Part shown: positions 1-8,924 of the stretch, piece by piece
Layout: every line of letters begins with the position of its first letter
How positions within the stretch are numbered: the stretch's first letter is position 1
Assembly (NCBI GenBank): GCA_029261995.1
Contig: JAJDAF010000031.1
Location: 1 to 40,209, forward strand
Reading direction: 5' to 3'
DNA length: 40,209 nucleotides
Source of the DNA: Candidatus Zhuqueibacterota bacterium
GTDB taxonomy: Bacteria; Zhuqueibacterota; Zhuqueibacteria; Oceanimicrobiales; Oceanimicrobiaceae
Translations under genes and position numbers: made by a program
The notes under the pieces: generated by a model
What the model was told of the DNA's origin: nothing
Seen by the model: only the letters and a program-made list of their open reading frames with translations
Database searches by the model: none

Positions 1-120
1 AACAACTAATTCAGCAGTGGGACGTTATTGCGGCGATCGGGAACAAGTTTTCGTTTGACTGTTTTCGCGGCATTCTGTATCATCCATTCATCCTGCCTTG
101 ACCAACACCCGGAAAGGAAA

Positions 121-1473
121 ATGACCATGCCGGAACCCGTCGTAGTTGAATCTGCTCGTTCGCACAGCGCTATGGATTCGAGGTCTCACATCGTTTACGA
201 CATCGATGACATGCCGCCGATTCGGGAAGCCGTTCCACTTGGCTTGCAACACCTGGTGGCCATGTTCCTGAGCAACATTGCCGTGCCGCTTATCATTGCG
301 AATGCCATCGGCTTATCGACCCCGGACAAAGCCTTTCTGGTTCAGGTGGCGCTCATTATGGCCGGCCTTGCTACCATAATTCAGGCTTACCCGTTGGGCC
401 CGGTTGGCGCCCGCATTCCCATGGTGATGGGCACCAGTTTCGCCTTTGTCGCCGGCATCATCAGCATTGCGAAACAATACAATCTCGCAACCGCCTTGGG
501 GGCATGCCTGGCAGCGTCTTTTGTCGAGGTCATAATCGGCTACAGCTACGATAGATTCCGGCGGCTCTTCCCGCCGCTTTCGACCGGCATCGTGGTGATG
601 CTCATTGGCCTGACTCTGGTTCCGGTCGGCATGGATTACGCGGCTGGCGGCGTCGGAGCACCCGATTACGGCTCTTTCACGAATCTCGGTATAGCAGCAA
701 TTGTGCTTTCGGTGACGCTCTTGCTAAATCAATTCTTCAAGGGTTTCCTCAGTTACGCGAGCATGATTGTCGGCGTCCTTGTTGGCTATGGCGTCGCCAT
801 ACTGGCCGGCAAGGTCGGCTTTTCACAAGTGGCCGACAGCGTCTGGTTCAACGTACCTCTGCCGTTAAAATTTGGCCTGGAGTTCCATGTGGCGCCCATC
901 TTGATGATGAGTCTCATCTATGTCGTCAGTGCTCTTGAAACTCTGGGCGATATCACCGGCACGGTTGCCGCGGTCGGCCGCAAACCTACCAGTCGTGAGA
1001 TGAAAGGTGGTCTGGTGGCGGACGGCGTGATGAGCGGAGTGGCAGCGCTGTTTAGCGCGTTCCCGAACACCTCCTATTCTCAGAATGTCGGGCTGGTGAA
1101 TTTTACGGGTGTTGCGAGCCGGCACGTTGCTGCCATTGGTGGGATGTTTCTGCTTGCGTTTGGCATGGTTCCGAAGATCGGCATGCTGGTCGCAACCATT
1201 CCCGCTGCTGTAATCGGCGGCGGTGGACTGATTATGTTTGCCATGATTTTTGCGAGCGGCCTGGCAATTATTCATCGCAACGTCGAGATGAACAAGCGCA
1301 ACATGATTATTATTGCGGTTTCGATTGGGCTCGGCCTCGGCGCTGAGTTTCGACCGGATGTGCTACGCGAGTTCCCGCAGTGGGTGAGGACTCTTTTCGG
1401 ACAAGGGCTGGTCGTCGGCGGGCTTGCGGGTTTCTTTCTGAACCTGTTTTTTCCCGAGCCGACACAAGGATGA
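121..1473 (+). CDS. NCS2-family nucleobase permease (xanthine/uracil type)
   Basis: A predicted inner-membrane symporter of about 450 residues, importing a purine or pyrimidine base with a cation. It is almost entirely hydrophobic helices. Family landmarks are visible: QHLVAMF in the first membrane helix, ALETLGDITGT with the substrate-binding Glu, and QNVGLVNFTGVASR, which matches the NCS2 signature. The last motif is closer to xanthine/urate carriers (XanQ/PbuX type) than to UraA, but the exact substrate is inference. The reading frame is open back to position 28. I chose the ATG at 121 because GGAAAGG lies just before it and family homology begins shortly after. It is followed by a lipoprotein and an exported creatininase on the same strand, so a link to uptake of nitrogenous compounds is possible but unproven. 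Confidence 0.9.
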   Translation: MTMPEPVVVESARSHSAMDSRSHIVYDIDDMPPIREAVPLGLQHLVAMFLSNIAVPLIIANAIGLSTPDKAFLVQVALIMAGLATIIQAYPLGPVGARIPMVMGTSFAFVAGIISIAKQYNLATALGACLAASFVEVIIGYSYDRFRRLFPPLSTGIVVMLIGLTLVPVGMDYAAGGVGAPDYGSFTNLGIAAIVLSVTLLLNQFFKGFLSYASMIVGVLVGYGVAILAGKVGFSQVADSVWFNVPLPLKFGLEFHVAPILMMSLIYVVSALETLGDITGTVAAVGRKPTSREMKGGLVADGVMSGVAALFSAFPNTSYSQNVGLVNFTGVASRHVAAIGGMFLLAFGMVPKIGMLVATIPAAVIGGGGLIMFAMIFASGLAIIHRNVEMNKRNMIIIAVSIGLGLGAEFRPDVLREFPQWVRTLFGQGLVVGGLAGFFLNLFFPEPTQG

Positions 1474-1572
1474 GATGCCTTGAGATTTCTTGCTTGCGTT
1501 TTTATTGCTAATTCCCGAAGTTGCTGCTGTCCTGTTATATAACTCTTTACATCATAATTCTGGAGGTGTACC

Positions 1573-2055
1573 ATGAGAAACACACTGTTGTTTTTGGTAG
1601 TTGCCTTCCTTGCCCTGACCTCCTGCACCCAAGCCAACCACTCCAACGAAGATGCCAAGGCAATTCTGCAAAGCCAGATGACCACCATCTGGAACAGCGG
1701 AAATGTGGCCATGATAGATGACTCCCATGCAGCGGATTTTGTGCGCCACCATCCCGTCAGTATGATGCCGGCAATGGTGACCGGTATTGATGAGATGAAG
1801 GAATATGTCACAAGCGTCCGAGAAACTTACAAGGGCTTCAACGTCGAGGTGCACAATGTCATCATGGACGGCAACCTGGCCGCCGTGCGCTGGACTGTGA
1901 CCGGCACACACCAGGAAAGTGGTGCTGATGTCAGCCTGGACGGCATTTCGATGCTGCGGATGGTCGAGGGCAGAGCCGCCGAAGAGTGGGTGGCCTGGGA
2001 CACCAAAAGCGTTCTCGACCAGATCAGTGCAAATGCTGAGACCTCGATGAAATAG
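1573..2055 (+). CDS. SnoaL/NTF2-like lipoprotein
   Basis: A 160-residue protein with a lipoprotein signal peptide: a short charged start, a hydrophobic stretch, then the lipobox LTSC with Cys at residue 18. It is therefore predicted to be lipid-anchored outside the inner membrane. The mature part reads like the SnoaL-like/ester cyclase branch of the NTF2 fold: an early helix with NVAMIDDSHAADFVRHHP, then GIDEMKEYV, a strand around VRWTVTGTH and a C-terminal strand ending in EEWVAWD. Family members are often cyclases or isomerases, but many are uncharacterised, so no reaction is assigned. A strong ribosome binding site (GGAGGTG) ends about 5 nt before the ATG. Confidence 0.8.
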   Translation: MRNTLLFLVVAFLALTSCTQANHSNEDAKAILQSQMTTIWNSGNVAMIDDSHAADFVRHHPVSMMPAMVTGIDEMKEYVTSVRETYKGFNVEVHNVIMDGNLAAVRWTVTGTHQESGADVSLDGISMLRMVEGRAAEEWVAWDTKSVLDQISANAETSMK

Positions 2056-2093
2056 CAACAAATGGTAACGCGCGAACCAACCGGAGATGAATG

Positions 2094-2927
2094 ATGGCAA
2101 GGTGTGGGCTGTTCAGTTTTGCGTTTCTAACTGTGTGTTCGGTAGTGGGGCTGTTTGCTCAGACTACTCCCGAGCCCAGCACTCGCCAGATGAATCTCAT
2201 GTGCTGGCAGGAATTCCAGGAAGTCGTGCCGGCGAGAATCGAAACGGTTTTGCTGCCGGTTGGCACGCTTGAGCCCCATGGGGTCATCCCAAATGGTTCT
2301 GATAATCTCGCGCCAGAGGCCATGGCGCGAGAATTATCCGTCCGCGTCAACGCCCTTGTGGCGCCGACCCTGAACTATGGTGTCACGGGGTCGATGCAGG
2401 GCTTTCCGGGCGCATTCGCCATCAGTGAAACAGCCTACCGCCTGTTTGTGGCCGACCTGTTCCGCGGATTGTCGAAGAACAAGTTCAAGAACATCATCGT
2501 GCTCAACGGTCATGGTGGGCCGCAGACAGCCATTCTACGCAGCGAGGCGGACAAGGCCTCGGCAGCCTATCGCGTCCGCATTCTGGTGATCAATTGGTGG
2601 AGCCTGGCGTCGGAGGAAACGTTCTCTGTCTTCGAGCAAAACGGCGGACATGCCGGCAACAACGAAACAGCCTATGTCCAGGCCATTGTTCCGGAACACA
2701 TCCATCCCGAGCGCTATTCCGCTGACATGGCCACTCCTTATCCGGCAGGAAATTCGTGGCACGCTGTGCCGTTTCCATCGTCCATTGGCCTGTATGAAAA
2801 GGGACAGGGTTATCCAACGTTTGACAAAGAGCAATCGGAAGCCTATTTTGCAAAGGTTAACGACCGCGTGGCAGGGTTAATTGAGGATGTCGTGAAAAAG
2901 TGGGAGGTGGCACGCCTCTACCGGTAG
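2094..2927 (+). CDS. Creatininase-family amidohydrolase, exported
   Basis: A 277-residue member of the creatininase superfamily, which are metal-dependent amidohydrolases. Metal-ligand motifs occur in family order: LPVGTLEPHG (Glu and His), the Asp in NGSDN, NGHGG (His) and GNNETA (Glu). The N-terminus is a clean signal peptide (hydrophobic core LFSFAFLTVCSVVGLFAQT), so the enzyme is predicted to act in the periplasm or outside; cytoplasmic location is more usual for creatininase and MftE. Two ATGs overlap at 2091 and 2094. I prefer 2094 because the GGAG at 2083 is then 7 nt away. The gene starts 38 nt after the lipoprotein gene, so they are probably co-transcribed. The substrate (creatinine, an N-formyl compound or another amide) cannot be read from the sequence. 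Confidence 0.85.
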   Translation: MARCGLFSFAFLTVCSVVGLFAQTTPEPSTRQMNLMCWQEFQEVVPARIETVLLPVGTLEPHGVIPNGSDNLAPEAMARELSVRVNALVAPTLNYGVTGSMQGFPGAFAISETAYRLFVADLFRGLSKNKFKNIIVLNGHGGPQTAILRSEADKASAAYRVRILVINWWSLASEETFSVFEQNGGHAGNNETAYVQAIVPEHIHPERYSADMATPYPAGNSWHAVPFPSSIGLYEKGQGYPTFDKEQSEAYFAKVNDRVAGLIEDVVKKWEVARLYR

Positions 2928-2990
2928 CAGTCTGACTCGGTCATCATGGCGCTCAGACAGTGGCAACGCAACTCAATTGAGGAAAGAATC

Positions 2991-3785
2991 ATGGCGGCAG
3001 ACGACATCAACGCACTGCTTGAGAATCAATCTCTCAAGAATGAGTTCATCTATCGCGCCCTTGATTTGTCCAAGGTGTTCTCTCCGACGCCAGACGATCT
3101 CGACTGCGAAAACCAATGCCTGCGTAACTTGTTGGATTGGGTGTCTCGCTACCAGGATTGCCATGACCGCGGAATCATGGAAATGGAAGGCTATGCCTTT
3201 CCGCCAATCGACCCGGGTATCTCTCCGGAAGGAGACTGGTTTCGCTTCATCAGGTGGATGAACGGCGAGCCGGTCGCGAACACTTTGCGCGACCAGTTGC
3301 AGGTATCATATCAGCCTCCCGACCCGGACGATTTGTCAGACAAACAGATCGTTCGCGAGTTGAAGGTCTTGGAAGCGCATCTGGCCGAAGTTCATGTCTG
3401 CGTCGAGTTGATTGAGAATGTCCCGCCACGTCTGATGTACCAGCATTTGCTGGAGTGTCTGGATGATGAGTTTGACCTGTTCGCGGATGGCAAATGGCAC
3501 CTGTCGGGCTGCACAGGATATTGCCCCGAGTGCTTTCAGCGGCCCTGGTGCGATGCCGGAACCAGTTGTTGCTGGGCTGAGGACATTGATGCTGGCGAAA
3601 TGGTGATTCCCGATGAAGTCAGGCAATACGTCTGCGCCAGCAAGGGTTCACTGCCAATCCTGCAAAAACTGCAAGAGGAAGAAGACAAACGGATGGATGA
3701 GTTCCGGGCAACCCATGACATCGATGATTCGCTGATCGGCCCGTTTCGTATCGACTCCGAAGAAGATGATGATTTGCCATTTTGA
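2991..3785 (+). CDS. Hypothetical protein with six-cysteine cluster
   Basis: A 264-residue soluble protein that I do not recognise. The middle (about residues 172-195) has a tight cluster, C-x3-C-x2-C-x5-C-x5-C-C, beginning GCTGYCPECF. This looks like a zinc-binding or iron-sulphur site or a set of disulphides. Other Cys pairs lie near residues 39-57 (DCENQC and QDC). The last 30 residues are acidic, ending SEEDDDLPF. There is no signal peptide or membrane segment, so a reduced cytoplasmic setting and metal binding are more likely than disulphides (inference). The frame is open from 2946, but the ATG at 2991 is preceded by GAGGAAAG at a good distance. It follows the creatininase gene by 63 nt on the same strand. 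Confidence 0.7.
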   Translation: MAADDINALLENQSLKNEFIYRALDLSKVFSPTPDDLDCENQCLRNLLDWVSRYQDCHDRGIMEMEGYAFPPIDPGISPEGDWFRFIRWMNGEPVANTLRDQLQVSYQPPDPDDLSDKQIVRELKVLEAHLAEVHVCVELIENVPPRLMYQHLLECLDDEFDLFADGKWHLSGCTGYCPECFQRPWCDAGTSCCWAEDIDAGEMVIPDEVRQYVCASKGSLPILQKLQEEEDKRMDEFRATHDIDDSLIGPFRIDSEEDDDLPF

Positions 3786-3976
3786 GTGACTCCAAACATT
3801 GCAAATCGATCGATAGAGTCTGGTCGCGCGCTGGCGAAGGGGGCTGTAGTGTCGTGGTGCAGAGCCTTTGCCCGACGTGCCTCGCTTGTGCTCGTAGCCT
3901 CAGAAAATGCTTGTTAGAAGTCCGCGCGCGATGAATGGTTTCGAAACCCATTCCCACCTGAAATGACAGTGCCACA

Positions 3977-6900
3977 ATGACCCGATCTCTATTCGTCCTG
4001 CTTCTCTGCATTCAAAACCTCTTGTCACAACCGCTTCCCGGCCGGCAGGAGATTCTTGCTGAACGTGGCCGGCCCTATCTCCAAAACTTTGCTCCCAAGG
4101 AGTACGGTGGCTATCAGGAAAACTACGCGGTTGCCAGAGACCAGCGCGGCCTGGTGTACTTCGGCAATAATTGGGGCGTTCTGCAGTACGATGGTGTCAG
4201 TTGGAGGCTGATTAAGACCGGTAAGGAAACCACCGTGCTTGCGCTGGAACCCGATAGCACCGGCGCGATGTTTGTCGGCCAGGAGAACGGCTTCGGGTAC
4301 CTGGCGCCAGATTCCCTGGGAGACCTTCAGTTTGTTGCGCTGGACGAGAGACTTGACGATGGGGACAGTCCTGTGGGCGATATCTGGAAAGTGCATGCGA
4401 CCCGCCAAGGCATTTTCTTCTATTCGTTGAAACGCATTTACCATTGGGCGGATGATTCGTTAAGCGTCCTGCCGATCACTGGCGCAACGCTCTCCGCCGC
4501 GATCAACGATACGATTTACTACGGGGAGTGGCAAGTTGGCATCAACCGGCTGGCAGGCGGCGAGACCTCACTGCTGCCCGGCAGCGAGTTGTTCGCCAGT
4601 CAGCAGAATTATCTCATCATTCCGTACGAGGCCGAACAGACAATCATGGTGGCGACGCGCGAACAAGGGCTACTTGTCTATCGCCGCGGAACCTTTGAGC
4701 CCTTCCCAACGCAAGCCGATGATTTTCTGAAACGCAATCAAATCTACAGCAGCGCCAACTTGCCGGGTAACAGGCTGCTACTGGGAACCATTCGCGGCGG
4801 CGGTGTGGTTCTGGACCAGCAAGGCAAAGTGTTGGATCTTATCGACGCCGGCGCAGGGCTGCGTGACCAGACCATTGTGCAACCGCTCTACCAGCCGGGA
4901 GGGTCGCTTTGGCTGGCGCTTTACAATGGCATCGCCCACGTCGAGCTTGATAGTCCGCACTCGCGTTTTGGGCCAGAGTCCGGGTTGACCACCGGCGTTA
5001 ACGACATCATCCGCCATGACGAGGTTTTGTATGCGGCTACCCATCTTGGGGTTTCGTACCTGACGACCCGCGAGAATGGCTTGTTGCTCACCCGATCCAA
5101 CTTCGAGGCCGTTGCCGGCATCAGCACATTTGCCTGGGGTTTCTATCAACAGGGAAAGGAACTCTTTGTGGGCACGGACAAAGGCATGTTTTTGCTGGAC
5201 GGAGCAAGCGCAAATAAGATTGAATCCTACGCCTACCGCGTTTACGGTTTTTGTTCATCCGGTCAAAACCCGCAGCGAATTTTTGCTGCGACTCAAAACG
5301 GACTCGGCGTCATTGAACGCGCCGGCGGAACCTGGCGCTACCGTGGCCGGGCTCTTGATTTGAACGTGGAAACCATTTCTATCAGCGCTACGGGTAACGA
5401 TGTCTTGTGGCTGGGCACGAACGCCAGCGGCGTTTTTAGGATCTCAGGTGAACTGCAACCATCCACGCAGAAACCCGGTATGTGGCTCGCCCGGGTGGAG
5501 CAATTTGGCCGTGAATCCGGCTTGCCTTCCGGTGAAGTGAGAACAGTGGTAGTTGACGACAAACTACTATTCACAACCGAGTCGGGGGTATGGCGTTTCG
5601 ACGAAAGCGAACGTATGTTCCACCCGGATTCAACCTTTGCCCAGGCAAGCGCCGGCTATGTCGGTCAGTTGGTAGAAGCAAGTGGCAATCAGACCTGGCT
5701 CTATTCACGCATGGCGGAAGGCAGGCGTCTTGGTGTCATCGAGCGCTCCCACGGCAGACCTGACCGCTGGTCGCACCGGCCATTCAAGCGCATCCTGGAT
5801 GTGGGAGAAATCAAGAAGATTTACCCTGAGCCGGACGGCAGTGTCTGGTTCGGCGGCACGGACGGAGTGGTACACTGGTCAGGGAAAGAGCAGCAAGGGC
5901 CGGACGTGACATTTCAATCATTTGTCAGGCGTGTCTTCGTCAATCAGGACTCTTTGATTTTTGCAGGCACACGACCATCTGACTGGTCGCAGCCGGTGCT
6001 CGACCACGGCCACAACGCCTTGCGGTTTGAGTTTGCCGGCGCCGCTTACGAGGCTTCGGAGGCGAATCGCTATCAGTACTGGCTGGAGGGATTTGAGTCC
6101 GGTTGGTCATTGTGGACGGAGGAGATCCGGAAAGATTACACTAATCTGACCGAGGGCGACTACGTTTTCCATGTTCGCGTGCGTGATGTCCACGGCACTA
6201 TCGGGCTTGAGGATGTGTTCGCCTTTGCCATTCTGCCGCCCTGGCGCCGAACCTGGTGGGCTTACGGGCTCTACGCGTTGGCCCTGACTGCTGCCCTCGC
6301 CGGTTTGTTGCGACTGCAGTCTAAGCGTCAGCGCCTGAAGGCAGAAGCTGCACTGGCGACTGAACAAGAGCGGGCCAGGTTGCAGGAGGCGGAATTGCGC
6401 GCTACTGCCGCCGAGTTGCAGGCCAGCGCTTCCGAAGCGCGCAAGGAAGTGGAAAAGGAACAAATGCGCCGCCGAATTGCGAGCGATTTACACGACGAAA
6501 TTGGCAGCAATCTGAGCAGCATTTCTGTTCTCAGCCAGACTCTTCAGCAGAAACTCAAGATCGAAGCTGATGAGAAAGCGCGTTTGCGCGATATTCAGGA
6601 AGTCGCGCAGCAATCGGCAGATTCAATGCGGGATATCGTCTGGTTTGTGAATCCTCAAAATGACGAGTTCGCAAAGTTGATCGCGAGAATGCGCGAAACG
6701 GCGAACAGACTCCTGGCCAATCTCGAGTTTTCGTTTCAGGCGCCAGACCACGAGCCGGCTTTCGAAACAGACCTCGATTTCCGCCGCAACTTTTTTCTTC
6801 TCTACAAGGAGAGTCTGCAGAATATTGCCCGGCATGCGCAAGCCTCAAAAGTCGAGATCGCGATCATTCTTTCTGACGATGGCAAGCAACTGAGGCTGGA

Positions 6901-7069
6901 AGTAAAAGACAACGGCCAAGGGTTCGACCAGGGTGATCCGGAGGGGGGAATCGGATTGCAGAATTTCAAGAAGCGGGCCCGGGACCTGGGGGGCGATTTG
7001 GTGGTGGCGTCAGAGCCGGGCAAGGGAACTTCAGTGTCTCTTGCAATCCCGGCTCCGGGACGTGACTGA
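3977..7069 (+). CDS. Two-component propeller sensor histidine kinase
   Basis: A 1030-residue hybrid-type periplasmic sensor kinase. A short signal sequence (residues 1-18) leads into a beta-propeller of two-component regulator repeats (about 35-650; for example GLVYFGNNWGVLQYDG and VLWLGTNASGVFRI). A Y_Y_Y domain follows (about 675-750; YQYWLEGFESGW), then one membrane helix (about 757-780), a coiled coil, a HisKA_3 dimerisation domain with the phospho-acceptor His near 839 in SDLHDEIGSN, and a HATPase domain with NIARHA (about 949), DNGQGFD (about 978) and GGIGLQNF (about 991). HisKA_3 kinases normally signal to NarL/LuxR-type response regulators. No regulator is adjacent; the one at 16763-17422 is a candidate partner. 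Propeller/Y_Y_Y kinases often sense carbohydrates in Bacteroidota, but the ligand here is unknown. Confidence 0.93.
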   Translation: MTRSLFVLLLCIQNLLSQPLPGRQEILAERGRPYLQNFAPKEYGGYQENYAVARDQRGLVYFGNNWGVLQYDGVSWRLIKTGKETTVLALEPDSTGAMFVGQENGFGYLAPDSLGDLQFVALDERLDDGDSPVGDIWKVHATRQGIFFYSLKRIYHWADDSLSVLPITGATLSAAINDTIYYGEWQVGINRLAGGETSLLPGSELFASQQNYLIIPYEAEQTIMVATREQGLLVYRRGTFEPFPTQADDFLKRNQIYSSANLPGNRLLLGTIRGGGVVLDQQGKVLDLIDAGAGLRDQTIVQPLYQPGGSLWLALYNGIAHVELDSPHSRFGPESGLTTGVNDIIRHDEVLYAATHLGVSYLTTRENGLLLTRSNFEAVAGISTFAWGFYQQGKELFVGTDKGMFLLDGASANKIESYAYRVYGFCSSGQNPQRIFAATQNGLGVIERAGGTWRYRGRALDLNVETISISATGNDVLWLGTNASGVFRISGELQPSTQKPGMWLARVEQFGRESGLPSGEVRTVVVDDKLLFTTESGVWRFDESERMFHPDSTFAQASAGYVGQLVEASGNQTWLYSRMAEGRRLGVIERSHGRPDRWSHRPFKRILDVGEIKKIYPEPDGSVWFGGTDGVVHWSGKEQQGPDVTFQSFVRRVFVNQDSLIFAGTRPSDWSQPVLDHGHNALRFEFAGAAYEASEANRYQYWLEGFESGWSLWTEEIRKDYTNLTEGDYVFHVRVRDVHGTIGLEDVFAFAILPPWRRTWWAYGLYALALTAALAGLLRLQSKRQRLKAEAALATEQERARLQEAELRATAAELQASASEARKEVEKEQMRRRIASDLHDEIGSNLSSISVLSQTLQQKLKIEADEKARLRDIQEVAQQSADSMRDIVWFVNPQNDEFAKLIARMRETANRLLANLEFSFQAPDHEPAFETDLDFRRNFFLLYKESLQNIARHAQASKVEIAIILSDDGKQLRLEVKDNGQGFDQGDPEGGIGLQNFKKRARDLGGDLVVASEPGKGTSVSLAIPAPGRD

Positions 7070-7147
7070 CTTCCTTACGGAATTCCCAGGACTTTTCTGT
7101 CAGTGCCGCAGACAGCCCTGCGGGCAAAGCACGGCAGACGACAGCGT

Positions 7148-7333
7148 TTACTCACCACCTGCGTCTTTGTCAGCCGTACCGTCTTTCGAAGAGTCGTTGG
7201 AGTCATTAGAGTCTTTGTTTTCTTCTTCTCCCTCGAGTGGCAGTCCAAGTTTGCGCCGCCGCTTCTCTTCCTTCTTTTTCTTCTTTGCCAGTTCCCGTTT
7301 GCGTTTTTCGAACTGATAATTGACTCTTGCCAT
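7148..7333 (-). CDS. Small Lys/Arg-rich conserved-type protein
   Basis: A 61-residue protein beginning MARVNYQFEKRKRELAKK. The first half is a very basic, probably helical segment and the second half is acidic, with the repeated tripeptide NDS. I recall similar small basic proteins with a YQFEKR...ELAKK start in other Gram-negative bacteria, with no assigned function. A good ribosome binding site (GGAAG, 5 nt before the ATG) supports it as real rather than a shadow. It lies downstream of the methyltransferase on the same strand and converges with the histidine kinase gene. The charge pattern suggests nucleic-acid or ribosome contact, which is speculation. Confidence 0.7.
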   Translation of the reverse strand: MARVNYQFEKRKRELAKKKKKEEKRRRKLGLPLEGEEENKDSNDSNDSSKDGTADKDAGGE

Positions 7334-7398
7334 CTTGACTTCCTTTTTTTGTTATCGTGCGCGATATTTGCGAAAGTTTCTAAAGCCGGCGTTCCGGC

Positions 7399-8016
7399 CT
7401 AGCCTGCCGTGGCAGTCCCCCAGTAGTTGAAGCTTGCGGGTCTCCAGCCGGGAATGTACATGGTTTCCAGATTGCTTATTGTGAACCCTGCCTGTTCCAG
7501 CAGTTCAGGAATGGGGCGGTTGAGGTTACAGCCGCCGCCAATTTTCCTCCAAACCGGATTTATTCGGTCCTGCCACCGCCTGACATTGTCGTCAGGTGCG
7601 GCGCCGTGTTCACAGAAAATCAGGCGTCCGCCGGGCTTGAGTACCCGGCTCATCTCTGCCAGGGCATGTGTTATCTCAGGAATCGTACACAAAGTGTAGG
7701 TCACGAGCACGGTGTCCGCGATTTGAGGGTCAAGCGGAATGTCGCTGGCGGAAGCTTCGATGAACTCCAAGTCGAAACCGACTGAACCTGCTTTGCCATC
7801 CACCATCGCCCACATGCGGCTCGATGGGTCCAGCCCCCAAACCTTCTTCACTTTGCCAGAAGTGTAAAAAGGCAAATTCAGACCGGAGCCGATGCCAATT
7901 TCAACTACATTGCCCTCGGCAAGGGGCACCACTTTGGCGCGCTGTTTCATAGCGGGTTTTTGGCTGCAGGCGATGTTGACCAATTTGGGAAGAATGTGAT
8001 TGTCGTAGAGGCCCAT
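7399..8016 (-). CDS. Class I SAM-dependent methyltransferase
   Basis: A 205-residue soluble methyltransferase of the Methyltransf_11 (UbiE/COQ5-like) type. The SAM-binding motif I is VVEIGIGSGLNLPFY (about residues 36-50). The acidic residue ending strand 2 is in WGLDPS, and later motifs are TVLVTYTLCTIPE and LKPGGRLIFCEHG. The length and the LKPGGRL loop are typical of small-molecule or lipid methyltransferases. The substrate cannot be told. It begins 35 nt downstream of parB on the same strand, so it may be read from the parAB promoter, although this does not imply a role in segregation. Confidence 0.88.
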   Translation of the reverse strand: MGLYDNHILPKLVNIACSQKPAMKQRAKVVPLAEGNVVEIGIGSGLNLPFYTSGKVKKVWGLDPSSRMWAMVDGKAGSVGFDLEFIEASASDIPLDPQIADTVLVTYTLCTIPEITHALAEMSRVLKPGGRLIFCEHGAAPDDNVRRWQDRINPVWRKIGGGCNLNRPIPELLEQAGFTISNLETMYIPGWRPASFNYWGTATAG

Positions 8017-8051
8017 GTCTATTAATCTTGCTGTGACGGAAAAGGGAGCCG

Positions 8052-8924
8052 TTAAAGGCCCTCCACCAGCTCAATGATCCGCTCCATCTCGTCGGCAGAA
8101 TAGAACTCGATTTCGATTTTCCCCCGGCCGTCCTTGCCGTCCTGCTGAATCCGCACCTGAGTACCCAAAACGCCGCGCATCTTGTCCTCAAGTTCCCGAA
8201 TGAAAGGCGAGACCTCATGTTTGACTTCTTTCTTTGCCTTCCTGGGAGACTTCTTTTTTTTGATCAGGCCCTCAACCTGGCGTACGGAGTGTCCCTTCTT
8301 CAAGGTCTCCTGCCAAAGGCTGAGCATCTCGGCCGGGCTTTCGAGCGCCAAAAACGCCCGGGCGTGCCCTTGCGTGACTTCGTCTTTGGTCAAGCTTTCC
8401 TGAATCTGCTTCGGCAGTTTCAGAAGGCGCAGGAAATTGGTGACGGTCGAACGGTCCTTGCCGACTCGTTTTGCCACAACCTCCTGGGTCAAATTGCACT
8501 CGTTGATCAGCGTCAGATAGCCGTTCGCCTCGTCTATGGCGTTGAGGTTTTCGCGTTGAATGTTCTCGATCAAGGAAAGCTCGATCATCTGCTGGTCGGT
8601 TTCGACTTCCATGACGTAGGCCGGGATACGGTCCAGGCCCAGATCAGAGACAGCACGCAGTCGGCGTTCGCCAGCGATGAGTTCAAAGCCAGAAGGCGTC
8701 TGGCGCACGGTTATTGGCTGAATTACGCCGTTCTCAGAGATCGACTGCTTGAGTTCCTCCAGTGCGACCGGGTCAAATGTTTCGCGTGGTTGGAAAGGAT
8801 TGGGTTTTACCCGGGCAACATCGACATCGCGAAGCCGCTCGGGGGATTTCCCCTGTTCTGCATCTTCGGTGGACATTTCTGGGATGAGGGCGCCGAGACC
8901 TTTGCCAAGTCGCTTAACGGCCAT
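8052..8924 (-). CDS. parB: ParB/Spo0J-family chromosome partitioning protein
   Basis: A 290-residue ParB. In order it shows an N-terminal ParA-contacting segment ([12 protein letters not shown]), the ParB/Srx nucleotide-binding domain with [20 protein letters not shown] and the GERRLRA box that defines the CTPase pocket, a KorB-type helix-turn-helix (about residues 145-170, [21 protein letters not shown]), and a basic linker followed by a C-terminal dimerisation domain. In the known family, ParB loads at parS and slides as a CTP-dependent clamp. The gene overlaps the end of parA by 11 nt, the usual coupled arrangement. Confidence 0.96.
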   Translation of the reverse strand: MAVKRLGKGLGALIPEMSTEDAEQGKSPERLRDVDVARVKPNPFQPRETFDPVALEELKQSISENGVIQPITVRQTPSGFELIAGERRLRAVSDLGLDRIPAYVMEVETDQQMIELSLIENIQRENLNAIDEANGYLTLINECNLTQEVVAKRVGKDRSTVTNFLRLLKLPKQIQESLTKDEVTQGHARAFLALESPAEMLSLWQETLKKGHSVRQVEGLIKKKKSPRKAKKEVKHEVSPFIRELEDKMRGVLGTQVRIQQDGKDGRGKIEIEFYSADEMERIIELVEGL

